Under the pieces are notes generated by a model that worked only from the letters and a program-made list of their open reading frames with translations, was not told where the DNA came from and did not search any database. The translations under genes were made by a program, and so were the position numbers. This document shows positions 10,131 through 18,561 of a stretch of DNA of 38,815 bases, piece after piece. The first letter of the stretch is position 1. Every line of letters begins with the position of its first letter. Source of the stretch: an uncultured SAR86 cluster bacterium (GTDB lineage: Bacteria > Pseudomonadota > Gammaproteobacteria > Magnimaribacterales > Magnimaribacteraceae); NCBI GenBank assembly GCA_938075195.1, contig CALJGK010000062.1:1-38815 (forward strand), written 5' to 3'.

Positions 10131-10964
10131 CTAAAATTTAGGTCTAAAACCTATGTCCTTTTGATCATATAAAACCCAAGAATCAAATATATCAGGATTT
10201 TCTAAACAAGAACCTATCTCATTAAACTCTGCAAATACATTTTGAAAGTTATTTGTAAAATTCTGATTTTGAACCTCCATAGCTTCTGCCGATAGCGCCC
10301 ATTCCCCCCATATATGACTTGCAGCAACATCAGAATGTGAAGCATCTCCAGACCTTCGATCAAAATAAACACCATAATGATAGCCGGTCCCTTCTAGCTT
10401 TGAAGCTTTAATCTTAGCCGTATGCATTGGAATAAAATTCTCTAAATCATTTCTTCCAGCTGAATTCTTATAACTGCAAGTCGAGTATTGACTATAAAAA
10501 TACCCTGAATCATTGGCTTTACCGAAATGTTTAGAGCTTATTGGAATAAGAATATCCCAGGCATTTCTGCCTTCGCCATCACATGCCATAACATTTTGGT
10601 ATTTCTCTGACCATGCTGCAACAGAATCGTCTTGTGACCAGTCACTCCAGGCTTCGTTGGCCGAATCTTTTGAATTCCATTCGAGTTCCCACCACATACT
10701 TGGACCAAACGCATTATCCTCTTTTAAAGGATCATATAAATAGGAACCTCTTAGCTCTTTAGACTTAGGGAGATCTCTCCACGCTTCAATCATATTAGAA
10801 AGATTTAATTTGCTGTATTCACTGCCTTTGGTGCATGAAACGAATTCAATGTAGAAAGGCCCTGGGTTATGCTCTTGATCAGCAATAGATTGAGTCTCTT
10901 CTGAGCAAGAAAGTAATGCCCCCAAAAATAGAAATGAGAGTAAGGCTTGATAGATATTTTTCAT
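10131..10964 (-). CDS. Predicted lipoprotein with two tandem related domains, function unknown
   Basis: Signal peptide with lipobox (FLFLGALLSC-SEE); two halves share FY..xxC / LxGxxYxY / WxxEW / NV patterns. Confidence 0.6.
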   Translation of the reverse strand: MKNIYQALLSFLFLGALLSCSEETQSIADQEHNPGPFYIEFVSCTKGSEYSKLNLSNMIEAWRDLPKSKELRGSYLYDPLKEDNAFGPSMWWELEWNSKDSANEAWSDWSQDDSVAAWSEKYQNVMACDGEGRNAWDILIPISSKHFGKANDSGYFYSQYSTCSYKNSAGRNDLENFIPMHTAKIKASKLEGTGYHYGVYFDRRSGDASHSDVAASHIWGEWALSAEAMEVQNQNFTNNFQNVFAEFNEIGSCLENPDIFDSWVLYDQKDIGFRPKF

Positions 10965-11030
10965 AAGATGATCCTTTATTTCTCAGGTCATCATAAACCA
11001 TGAATAGTGATTGTGTATATGAAATGGAAG

Positions 11031-11108
11031 TGGCCTCCTCGGCAGGACTCGAACCTGCGACCCACTGCTTAGAAGGCAGTTGCTCTAATCCAACTGAGCT
11101 ACGAGGAG
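11031..11108 (-). tRNA. tRNA-Arg (anticodon TCT)
   Basis: Reverse strand CTCCTCGTAGCTCAGTTGGATTAGAGCAACTGCCTTCTAAGCAGTGGGTCGCAGGTTCGAGTCCTGCCGAGGAGGCCA; anticodon loop CTTCTAA. Confidence 0.95.
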
Positions 11109-11151
11109 ACGGGCGAATTATATAGCAAGCAATAGGATTAAAAATATTTTT

Positions 11152-12423
11152 TTAAAGTGATCGTGAAGCTAGATAAGGTTTTATATCAATTTCAGATTGA
11201 ATGGCCTGAACTTCATCAGCGAGTAAACTTGCGGAGCCCATAGCCAAAGTCCAACCGAGGTGTCCTTGGCCGCAATTGACATACAAACCATCTATTTTAG
11301 TTTTTCCAATAAATGGGAGGCCATCAGAACTCATAGGCCTAAATCCATGCCATATTTTTCCTTCATCTACATCGATTTGTGAATATAGATTAGGATAAAC
11401 ATTTTTTAGCATTTCATTCAGATAAGTTACTCTCTTTTGGTGAATAGAATCATCAAAACCAACAAATTCAGCTGTTCCTGCTACTCTAATTCTATTTTGA
11501 AAAGGCGTGATAGCTGTATGAATACTTTCGTCAACAATAGAATGGCTCGGTTTGTTATTGAGGCCTGCAGTATCAAAGGTTAAAGAATAGCCTTTCACTG
11601 GCCTAACCGACAAATTAAGTCCAGTGTTTTTTAAAAGGTCTCTAGACCAGCTGCCCGCACAAACAACTACTCTTTTTGTTTGAAGAATGGCCCTGTCTGT
11701 GACAATGCAATTCACTTTTCCTTTATTCACTAAAATCTTATTAATTTTAGTATTGGTAAGAATCCTTCCGCCATTTTTTCTAATTAAGTCTTCTAAGTGC
11801 TTACAGAATTTATAAGCATCTCCAGTTTCGTCACCCGGAAAGTGCATACCCCCTATAAGTTGATCTTCAATATCTTTCAGTTGAGGTTCTTTCTCTATTA
11901 ACTGATGAGTATCTAATATTGATATTGGATTTGAATTATTAAAAATCCTTTCTTGAAGTGAAATAGCTTTATCCAAATTTTCTTGGCTTCTATAAATCTT
12001 AATAGTTCCTATTTCTGTTTCATCATAAGAAAGGTCAAACTTAGCCCTGAGCTCTTTAGTAATTTCTTTACTATAAGTACCTAATGAAAATAAGTTCTGA
12101 GTTATTCTGTCAAAATTCTTAGGTGTAGAGTTGTATAGAAATTTCATTCCCCAAAAGAACAGCGAAGGTAAAGCTGATGGACTGAGAGTCATAGGAGAAT
12201 CTTTTTTTCCTAAACCTGAAAGGATTTGAAGGATATCTGAAGGTGAATTCCAGGGCATAGATTGAGAAGGAGTGAGCATTCCTGCGTTGGCAAAACTTGC
12301 AGAACTAGCCACATCGGCATCTCTTTCTAAGATAAGGACATCTTCGCCTCTAGACATCAAAGTATAAGCGGTGGCTAATCCTTGAAGACCTCCGCCGACT
12401 ATTACAATTTGATCTTTGTTCAC
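11152..12423 (-). CDS. FAD-dependent D-amino acid dehydrogenase-like oxidoreductase (DadA/DAO family)
   Basis: GGGLQGLATAYTLMSRGEDVLILE, SFANAGMLTPSQ, C-terminal HGFRPMSSDGLPFIGKT...GHLGWTLAMGSASLLAD; GTG start 6 nt after tRNA-Pro. Confidence 0.85.
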   Translation of the reverse strand: MNKDQIVIVGGGLQGLATAYTLMSRGEDVLILERDADVASSASFANAGMLTPSQSMPWNSPSDILQILSGLGKKDSPMTLSPSALPSLFFWGMKFLYNSTPKNFDRITQNLFSLGTYSKEITKELRAKFDLSYDETEIGTIKIYRSQENLDKAISLQERIFNNSNPISILDTHQLIEKEPQLKDIEDQLIGGMHFPGDETGDAYKFCKHLEDLIRKNGGRILTNTKINKILVNKGKVNCIVTDRAILQTKRVVVCAGSWSRDLLKNTGLNLSVRPVKGYSLTFDTAGLNNKPSHSIVDESIHTAITPFQNRIRVAGTAEFVGFDDSIHQKRVTYLNEMLKNVYPNLYSQIDVDEGKIWHGFRPMSSDGLPFIGKTKIDGLYVNCGQGHLGWTLAMGSASLLADEVQAIQSEIDIKPYLASRSL

Positions 12424-12429
12424 TTTAAG

Positions 12430-12506
12430 TGGTCGGGGCAGCAGGATTTGAACCTGCGACCACCTGCTCCCAAAGCAGGTGCGCTACCAGGCTGCGCTAT
12501 GCCCCG
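12430..12506 (-). tRNA. tRNA-Pro (anticodon TGG)
   Basis: Reverse strand CGGGGCATAGCGCAGCCTGGTAGCGCACCTGCTTTGGGAGCAGGTGGTCGCAGGTTCAAATCCTGCTGCCCCGACCA; loop TTTGGGA, CCA encoded. Confidence 0.96.
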
Positions 12507-12516
12507 AAAAAGTTGA

Positions 12517-12545
12517 ATTATACAGATATAAAAAAAAGGTGTTGA
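12517..12545 (-). promoter_or_regulatory. Predicted sigma-70 promoter for tRNA-Pro (and downstream dadA-like gene)
   Basis: Reverse strand TCAACA (12545-12540), 17-nt spacer, perfect TATAAT (12522-12517), about 11 nt before the tRNA 5' end. Confidence 0.65.
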
Positions 12546-12557
12546 GGAATTTTAAGC

Positions 12558-12595
12558 AAAAAAAAGGCTCCTAAAATAGGAGCCCTTCTTTTCAT
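12558..12595 (-). terminator. Rho-independent terminator of the TonB-dependent receptor gene
   Basis: GGCTCC-TAAAATA-GGAGCC hairpin (12566-12584) followed on the minus strand by T8 (A-run 12558-12565 on +). Confidence 0.85.
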
Positions 12596-12600
12596 ATTCT

Positions 12601-15384
12601 TTAGAAAGAATATTTAAATGCCATTGTAGTCACTCTTCCTAGTGGAGAATGTGCAAAAGCATCATATCCTTGCTCATGAGGAGCTAAAGGCGGATCTTCG
12701 TCAGCTACGTTGACCATTGATAAAGATAAATCTACTTCATCATTTAGTGCATAAGTGTAGTGTAAATCAACCGTTATCATGTCATCTACTGAAGATGCAT
12801 CATAACCTTGTGGTGAAGCAGCCCATAGTCCGGCATTCGCAAAACTATCAGCAACATCATAGTCACTCACATATCTTACGAAAGCTCTCATGAAATGAGG
12901 CCCATTAAACAAACTTGCCATGAAGTTCATTTTGAGTTCAGGCATAGATCTGAGTCTAATAGGACTTCCACTAGCTCTAGTGTTATATTTTCCAGCTGCA
13001 TCATATGTATCACAACCAGCAGATAAACATCCGCCAACATCATAAGACAATAGATAAACACCGTTAACTCCAACCTGAGCTTGACCCATAGAAGTATCGA
13101 AGTCGTACATGACTTGGAAATCTAATCCATCAGTCTCAATACCTTCTCCGTTAATAGAATTGGTAGTGATGTTAACCAAGTTACAGCTATCTGGCTTAGC
13201 TAAAGGCGGACTATAAGAAGTTCCATCAGCACAGTTATAGACAGCTAGCGGGCTAGTTGTAGACACCTTGCCAATTGGATCGACCATATCTAATGAATAA
13301 TAATCTAGATTCACTTTCATTCCTTCAACAGGAGTCCATATCAGACCAATATTGATGTTATCTGAACTTTCAGGCTCAAGATTAGTAGGAATTGGAGTTT
13401 GAACTTCGTAGTACTCTCCATAAACTCTTTCAAGAGAAGTATCTATTGAGCTAGGCAGTACAGGGGATCTAAACACCTCTTCATAAGATGCTCTAATTGC
13501 TAAAGTTTCTGTAGCTTTAAAGAAAGCAGATGCTTTAGGCACTACAATATCATCAGCTTCATAGTCTTCGTATCGAACACCAAAGTCCACATCAAGTCTT
13601 TCAGAAATAGGTAGTGAGACCTCACCAAAGAATGCAAAGTTTTTACCTTCATTCTCAGAATCATATGTCATAGGTAAGAAATGCATTTCTGGTTCACAAG
13701 GCTTGTTATCAGCACATCTTGCATCGCCATAGTTTTTATTGCTTACATCGTCTTGACGGTATTGCATACCAGCAGCAAATGCAACAGCATTTCCATCGAT
13801 TTCAAAGTCTAAATCTCCATTCACTATCATGTCGAATACAAGCAATGATCTTGAAGTATTAGCTCCCATATCACCTGTGATGTAGTCAATTTCGTCAGCA
13901 CTATTAGCTAAAGCAGATCCTGGAGCTGCACTCAAGTGACTTCCAAAAACATTGTAGTAATAACAACCTTTAGAAGCATCACCAGCGTCAGCAGCATTTC
14001 TGGTACATTGAGTTCCACCCAGACCGTTTACAGCATTTACCCATCTTTTAGACATTATGTCGTAGTAACTGTATTTGTTATTCATAGTTGAATAAGTTAC
14101 AGATGTATCGAATCCATAATCTGTTCCGGGAAGATTTCCTCTGGCTCCAACAGCCCAACGAGAAGTATCATTTTGGTTTTGAAATATAGCCGAAGGTCCT
14201 TCAATGGCCTTAGCTCTACCCCACCAATAAACAGAACCAGCAGAAGCTTCTCTAGCATTGTATGCAGCTTGCATATCTGCAGATAGTGTTGGTAATGAAT
14301 TTGTTTTCCAGTCTTGATAACCAGGAGAAGCAGTAGGAACTACAGTAAAGTATCCAGCGTTCGTTGGAGGATAAGATGGAGAACCATAGTAGTCAGCTCT
14401 AAGCTGTGTATGAAGTGCTTCTGCATAAAGCTCAACATCATCACTGATTTCCATAGTCATACTAGCAAAAAACTTATGTCTTTCTTGAGGATCAATATAA
14501 TTTCCAAAAGGAACATAATTATATCCACATTTACTATAACCATTAATATTAGCTGCTATAGAAGCTGCACCGCCAGCTACGCCCTGAGCAGGAAGTACTA
14601 CTCCGCAAGCAGGGTCGGCTACAACATTTGCAGCAGGAGTGGTTTGGAAAGTTCCTGGGTTACCAAAGCTAGATGGTCCTAATGGCCATCCACCCGCCAT
14701 ATTTACAAATGGTTTTTCAGGTACAGCTAGAGGATTATGGTTTTGCCACTCAGCACCAAAGACTAAATTAGCTCCACCGTTTCCAAATCCGGCGATAAAT
14801 GCCATTTCCTGCACTCCATCAGATCCATCAATTTCTTGATGGCTAGCAGTGGCTTCAAAGCCTTCAAATTTATTTCTAGTAATGAAGTTAAAAACACCAC
14901 CCATAGCGTCAGTACCGTGAGATACCGCACCACCATTTTTTAGAACTTCAATTCGTTCCATGGCAATCATTGGAAAATTACCTACATCTACAAAAGCATT
15001 ACCTTCTTTAGTAGTTCCGGCACTATTTACAATTCTTTTACCATTGAATAAAACAAGCGTTCTAGGAATACCTAAACTTCTTATGTTTACGTTCTTCAAA
15101 CCAACAATAGTTCCACCACCATCACTGAATTGTTCAGATTGGTTAATAGTTCCTGATATTGCAGGCATATTTCTTAAAACTTCTCTCATATTAGGAGCAC
15201 CGGCTGCTCCGTACTCACCTCTGTCAAAAACATCGACAGGAATATCTATTTCTTCACGATCGGTTTTAATGTAACTACCCGTTACAACAACAGCATCTAC
15301 TTCTTCTTCATCGGCAGAAAATAGAAAAGAGTTGAATGTAACTAAAGGTAATAAAGTTAAAAAAGCGAAAATCTTTTTCTTCAT
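12601..15384 (-). CDS. TonB-dependent receptor
   Basis: Signal peptide MKKKIFAFLTLLPLVTFNSFLFSADEEE, VVVTGSYIKTDRE, plug motifs (NVNIRSLGIPRTLVLFNGKRIV...GGAVSHGTDAMGGVFNFITR), barrel ending in terminal Phe. Start 15384 preferred over 15396 because GGGGAA is well spaced upstream. Confidence 0.92.
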   Translation of the reverse strand: MKKKIFAFLTLLPLVTFNSFLFSADEEEVDAVVVTGSYIKTDREEIDIPVDVFDRGEYGAAGAPNMREVLRNMPAISGTINQSEQFSDGGGTIVGLKNVNIRSLGIPRTLVLFNGKRIVNSAGTTKEGNAFVDVGNFPMIAMERIEVLKNGGAVSHGTDAMGGVFNFITRNKFEGFEATASHQEIDGSDGVQEMAFIAGFGNGGANLVFGAEWQNHNPLAVPEKPFVNMAGGWPLGPSSFGNPGTFQTTPAANVVADPACGVVLPAQGVAGGAASIAANINGYSKCGYNYVPFGNYIDPQERHKFFASMTMEISDDVELYAEALHTQLRADYYGSPSYPPTNAGYFTVVPTASPGYQDWKTNSLPTLSADMQAAYNAREASAGSVYWWGRAKAIEGPSAIFQNQNDTSRWAVGARGNLPGTDYGFDTSVTYSTMNNKYSYYDIMSKRWVNAVNGLGGTQCTRNAADAGDASKGCYYYNVFGSHLSAAPGSALANSADEIDYITGDMGANTSRSLLVFDMIVNGDLDFEIDGNAVAFAAGMQYRQDDVSNKNYGDARCADNKPCEPEMHFLPMTYDSENEGKNFAFFGEVSLPISERLDVDFGVRYEDYEADDIVVPKASAFFKATETLAIRASYEEVFRSPVLPSSIDTSLERVYGEYYEVQTPIPTNLEPESSDNINIGLIWTPVEGMKVNLDYYSLDMVDPIGKVSTTSPLAVYNCADGTSYSPPLAKPDSCNLVNITTNSINGEGIETDGLDFQVMYDFDTSMGQAQVGVNGVYLLSYDVGGCLSAGCDTYDAAGKYNTRASGSPIRLRSMPELKMNFMASLFNGPHFMRAFVRYVSDYDVADSFANAGLWAASPQGYDASSVDDMITVDLHYTYALNDEVDLSLSMVNVADEDPPLAPHEQGYDAFAHSPLGRVTTMAFKYSF

Positions 15385-15555
15385 TTTGTTCCCCATTAAT
15401 TTTTAAAATTGTTTCATAACAAGTTGCCACGAAACACCCCTGTGAAAGACTATAAACCACTCGTGTTGAGATAACACTATTTTTTTAACTGTTTTTTTGT
15501 ATTCAGAAAATATTTAAATATTTCTTTTATAAATTTGTCATGAGAAAATCATTTT

Positions 15556-16389
15556 ATGGCACAAATAATGGATGGGAAAAAAGTTGCTCTTGATACTGAA
15601 GAATCATTAATCAACAGAGTTAAATCTCTTAAGAGTCAAAAAGGATATGTTCCCACTCTTGCTACGATTCTAGTTGGAAATGATCCAGCCTCCGCAACTT
15701 ACGTAAAAATGAAAGGCAATGCATGTGAAAGAATTGGCATGAAGTCAATGAAGGTAGAGCTGAACAGTGAAACAACTACAGACGAATTATTAGAACAAAT
15801 TAGTGAACTAAACAAGAACCCGCAAGTGCATGGAATACTCCTGCAACATCCTGTTCCTGATCAAATTGACGAAAGAAAATGCTTTGATGCAATAGATATT
15901 AAAAAGGATGTTGATGGAGTGACGTGTTTAGGTTTTGGCAATATGTCAATGAATGAAAAGGCCTTTGGGTCATGCACACCCCAAGGCATCATGAGACTGC
16001 TTGAAGCTTATGAAATAGAAATATCGGGAAAACATGCCGTTGTGGTAGGAAGAAGTCCTATTTTAGGAAAACCAATGGCAATGATGTTACTTAATAAGAA
16101 TGCTACTGTAACTATATGTCATTCAAAAACAGAAGATTTAAGACAACAAATTCTAGGAGCGGATATCGTTGTAGGAGCAGTAGGCATTCCAAGATTCATT
16201 AAGTCAGACTGGATAAAAGATAATGCAGTAGTGATTGATGCAGGCTATCATCCTGAAAAATGTGGTGATATAGACTTAGATCCGTTAATAGATAGAGTCT
16301 CAGCATATACACCTGTGCCTGGTGGCGTTGGACCGATGACCATCAACACGCTTATACTCCAGACAGTAGAAGCTTGTGAAAATTCATGA
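15556..16389 (+). CDS. folD: Bifunctional methylenetetrahydrofolate dehydrogenase/cyclohydrolase FolD
   Basis: [67 protein letters not shown]. Confidence 0.96.
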   Translation: MAQIMDGKKVALDTEESLINRVKSLKSQKGYVPTLATILVGNDPASATYVKMKGNACERIGMKSMKVELNSETTTDELLEQISELNKNPQVHGILLQHPVPDQIDERKCFDAIDIKKDVDGVTCLGFGNMSMNEKAFGSCTPQGIMRLLEAYEIEISGKHAVVVGRSPILGKPMAMMLLNKNATVTICHSKTEDLRQQILGADIVVGAVGIPRFIKSDWIKDNAVVIDAGYHPEKCGDIDLDPLIDRVSAYTPVPGGVGPMTINTLILQTVEACENS

Positions 16390-16439
16390 TTCAATAGGCA
16401 CTTTAATGATATTTTTAAACAATTAGAAGGAACTTGAAT

Positions 16440-17894
16440 ATGAATCATATTGACGTTGTTGTAGTGGGGGCTGGAATCTCAGGCATAGGAGCTGCTTATA
16501 ATCTCAAAACACGCTGTCCCCAAAAAAGTTTTACCATTTTAGAAGGTCGATCAAATATAGGTGGCACTTGGGATTTATTTAAATATCCAGGTATCAGATC
16601 TGATTCTGATATGCACACAATGGGGTTTAAATTTAAGCCCTGGAGAAGCCCAAAAACAATCGCAGATGCCCCTTCTATCCTTAGCTATCTCAATGAAACA
16701 GTTGACGAGAATGATTTAAGAAAGAAGATTCAATTCAATAAAAAAGTTATTGCAGCCACTTGGTCGTCCATTGATGCCTTGTGGAATTTAAAAGTAGAAG
16801 ACCAAACAGATAATAGTATAGAAGAGACTACTTGTAATTTTTTGTACCTATGTGGAGGCTACTACAATTACGACGAAGGCTATACGCCTGAATTTAAAAA
16901 TGTTGAAGCCTTTGAAGGTCAAGTTATACATCCTCAAAAATGGCCAGAAGATTTAGACTATACAAACAAAGAGGTCATCGTTATAGGCAGTGGAGCGACC
17001 GCTGTAACTATTGTTCCGTCAATGGCTGAAAAGGTTAAACATATAACGATGCTACAAAGATCTCCCACCTATTATTTTGCTGCTCCAGATGAAGATAAAA
17101 TTGGTAATTTTATAAAGAAATTTACCAGTGATAGATTGGGTTATTTCTTAGTGAGATGGAAAAATATTCTTATGCAAAGAATCATGCTAAACAGACTCAG
17201 AAAGCATCCAGAAAAAACTAAAGAAATGTTAATCAATCATGTAAGGGAACATTTAGGTGAGGATTATGATGTAGATAAACACTTCACCCCTCGTTATATG
17301 CCTTGGGATCAGCGCCTATGCTTTGTGCCAAATGGTGATATGTTCCAGGCGATGAACAGCGGAAAAGCTACTGTTGTTACAGATACGATTAATGAATTTA
17401 CAAGCAAAGGTATTAAACTTGATTCTGGAGAAGAGCTTGAAGCAGACATCATAATTACTGCTACGGGTCTAAACATGAGGCTCCTCAATGGCATAGATAT
17501 AAAGATTGATAATGAAACTCTAGATATTTCACAAAAGACTCAATACAAAACAATGATGTTTAGCGATGTTCCAAATTTGATAGCAACTTTCGGATACACA
17601 ACTGCTTCTTGGACATTGGGAGCTGATCTTATTTCAGAATATGCTTGTAAGTTAATCAACTTATTAGACAAAAAAGATTGTGATTATTTTTGTCCTGAAA
17701 CGGGCGACGACGTAGTGGCTGAAACAGATTATTTAGATTTAAACTCAGGCTATATTGAAAGGGTTAAGCATCAACTGCCTAAGCAAGGATCAAGGGACCC
17801 ATGGATTAATAGTCAGAATTATCTAAGGGACATCACTCAGATTCGTTTTAAGAGCCTAGAGGATGATGATCTGAAATTTAAAAAGGCAGGTTAG
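16440..17894 (+). CDS. Flavin-dependent monooxygenase, Baeyer-Villiger type
   Basis: GAGISGIGAAY, GGTWDLFKYPGIRSDSDMHTMGF, BVMO fingerprint FEGQVIHPQKWP, second Rossmann GSGATAVTIVPS. ATG at 16440 preferred over TTG at 16434. Confidence 0.88.
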   Translation: MNHIDVVVVGAGISGIGAAYNLKTRCPQKSFTILEGRSNIGGTWDLFKYPGIRSDSDMHTMGFKFKPWRSPKTIADAPSILSYLNETVDENDLRKKIQFNKKVIAATWSSIDALWNLKVEDQTDNSIEETTCNFLYLCGGYYNYDEGYTPEFKNVEAFEGQVIHPQKWPEDLDYTNKEVIVIGSGATAVTIVPSMAEKVKHITMLQRSPTYYFAAPDEDKIGNFIKKFTSDRLGYFLVRWKNILMQRIMLNRLRKHPEKTKEMLINHVREHLGEDYDVDKHFTPRYMPWDQRLCFVPNGDMFQAMNSGKATVVTDTINEFTSKGIKLDSGEELEADIIITATGLNMRLLNGIDIKIDNETLDISQKTQYKTMMFSDVPNLIATFGYTTASWTLGADLISEYACKLINLLDKKDCDYFCPETGDDVVAETDYLDLNSGYIERVKHQLPKQGSRDPWINSQNYLRDITQIRFKSLEDDDLKFKKAG

Positions 17895-17898
17895 TTGT

Positions 17899-18558
17899 CT
17901 ATTGTTGATTTTCTTTAAAATCATCATAGTAGTAAAAGTTTACACCTTCTTTCGATCCCGAAAGATTAATCATGGCTCGAGCGAGAGTGCCTCCTTTTAT
18001 GCATCGATATCTTCTTAAGCTTCCCATCAAGAGTGGATTTAATAATAGTGGGTAAATTTTTTGCCCTATAAGCTCTGCAGTTCTTAGTTCATCTCTAGGT
18101 CCAATCAATAGGCCAGGTCTATGAATAGCAATGGAATCAAAATCCATAGCCGCAATCTTTTCTTCTATCACTCCCTTGGTTTTTATATAAAAATTTGACG
18201 CGGATGCATCAGATCCAACAGAAGTAATGATTGATATATTTTTCACTCCTTGGGTCTGAGCTTCTCTAGCAATTTCAAAACAATAATTAATATCGACTTT
18301 TTGAAAGGCTTCTTTAGACCCCGCTTTCTTAATTGTGGTCCCAAGACAAACGAATAAATCTTTTACGTCTGATAAAGCCTCATAAGGTAATTGAAGATTA
18401 TCAAAATCAATCTTTAAATATTCTAATAGAGGGTTTGTGCTTTCCTGATCATTCCTTACAAGAGCCCTAACAGGTTGGCCCGCTTCGATTAATTGAGATA
18501 CTAAAGATTTTCCTACTAACCCCGTTGAGCCCACAACCAGAGACTTACTTCTTAACAT
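17899..18558 (-). CDS. NAD(P)-binding Rossmann-fold protein (NmrA/HTATIP2-like)
   Basis: MLRSKSLVVGSTGLVGKSLVSQLIEAGQPVRALVRN; ISIITSVGSDASASNFYIKTKGVIEE; HRPGLLIGPR. Confidence 0.8.
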   Translation of the reverse strand: MLRSKSLVVGSTGLVGKSLVSQLIEAGQPVRALVRNDQESTNPLLEYLKIDFDNLQLPYEALSDVKDLFVCLGTTIKKAGSKEAFQKVDINYCFEIAREAQTQGVKNISIITSVGSDASASNFYIKTKGVIEEKIAAMDFDSIAIHRPGLLIGPRDELRTAELIGQKIYPLLLNPLLMGSLRRYRCIKGGTLARAMINLSGSKEGVNFYYYDDFKENQQ

Positions 18559-18561
18559 CGC

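Noticed and set aside
9670-12506. Possible integrative element at the tRNA genes
   Set aside because: No integrase, no duplicated tRNA 3' ends seen, and no phage or IS genes nearby.
14314-15274. Plus-strand ORFs of 122, 66 and 104 aa inside the TonB-receptor gene
   Set aside because: Antisense to a clear TonB receptor; low-complexity translation and no start signals.
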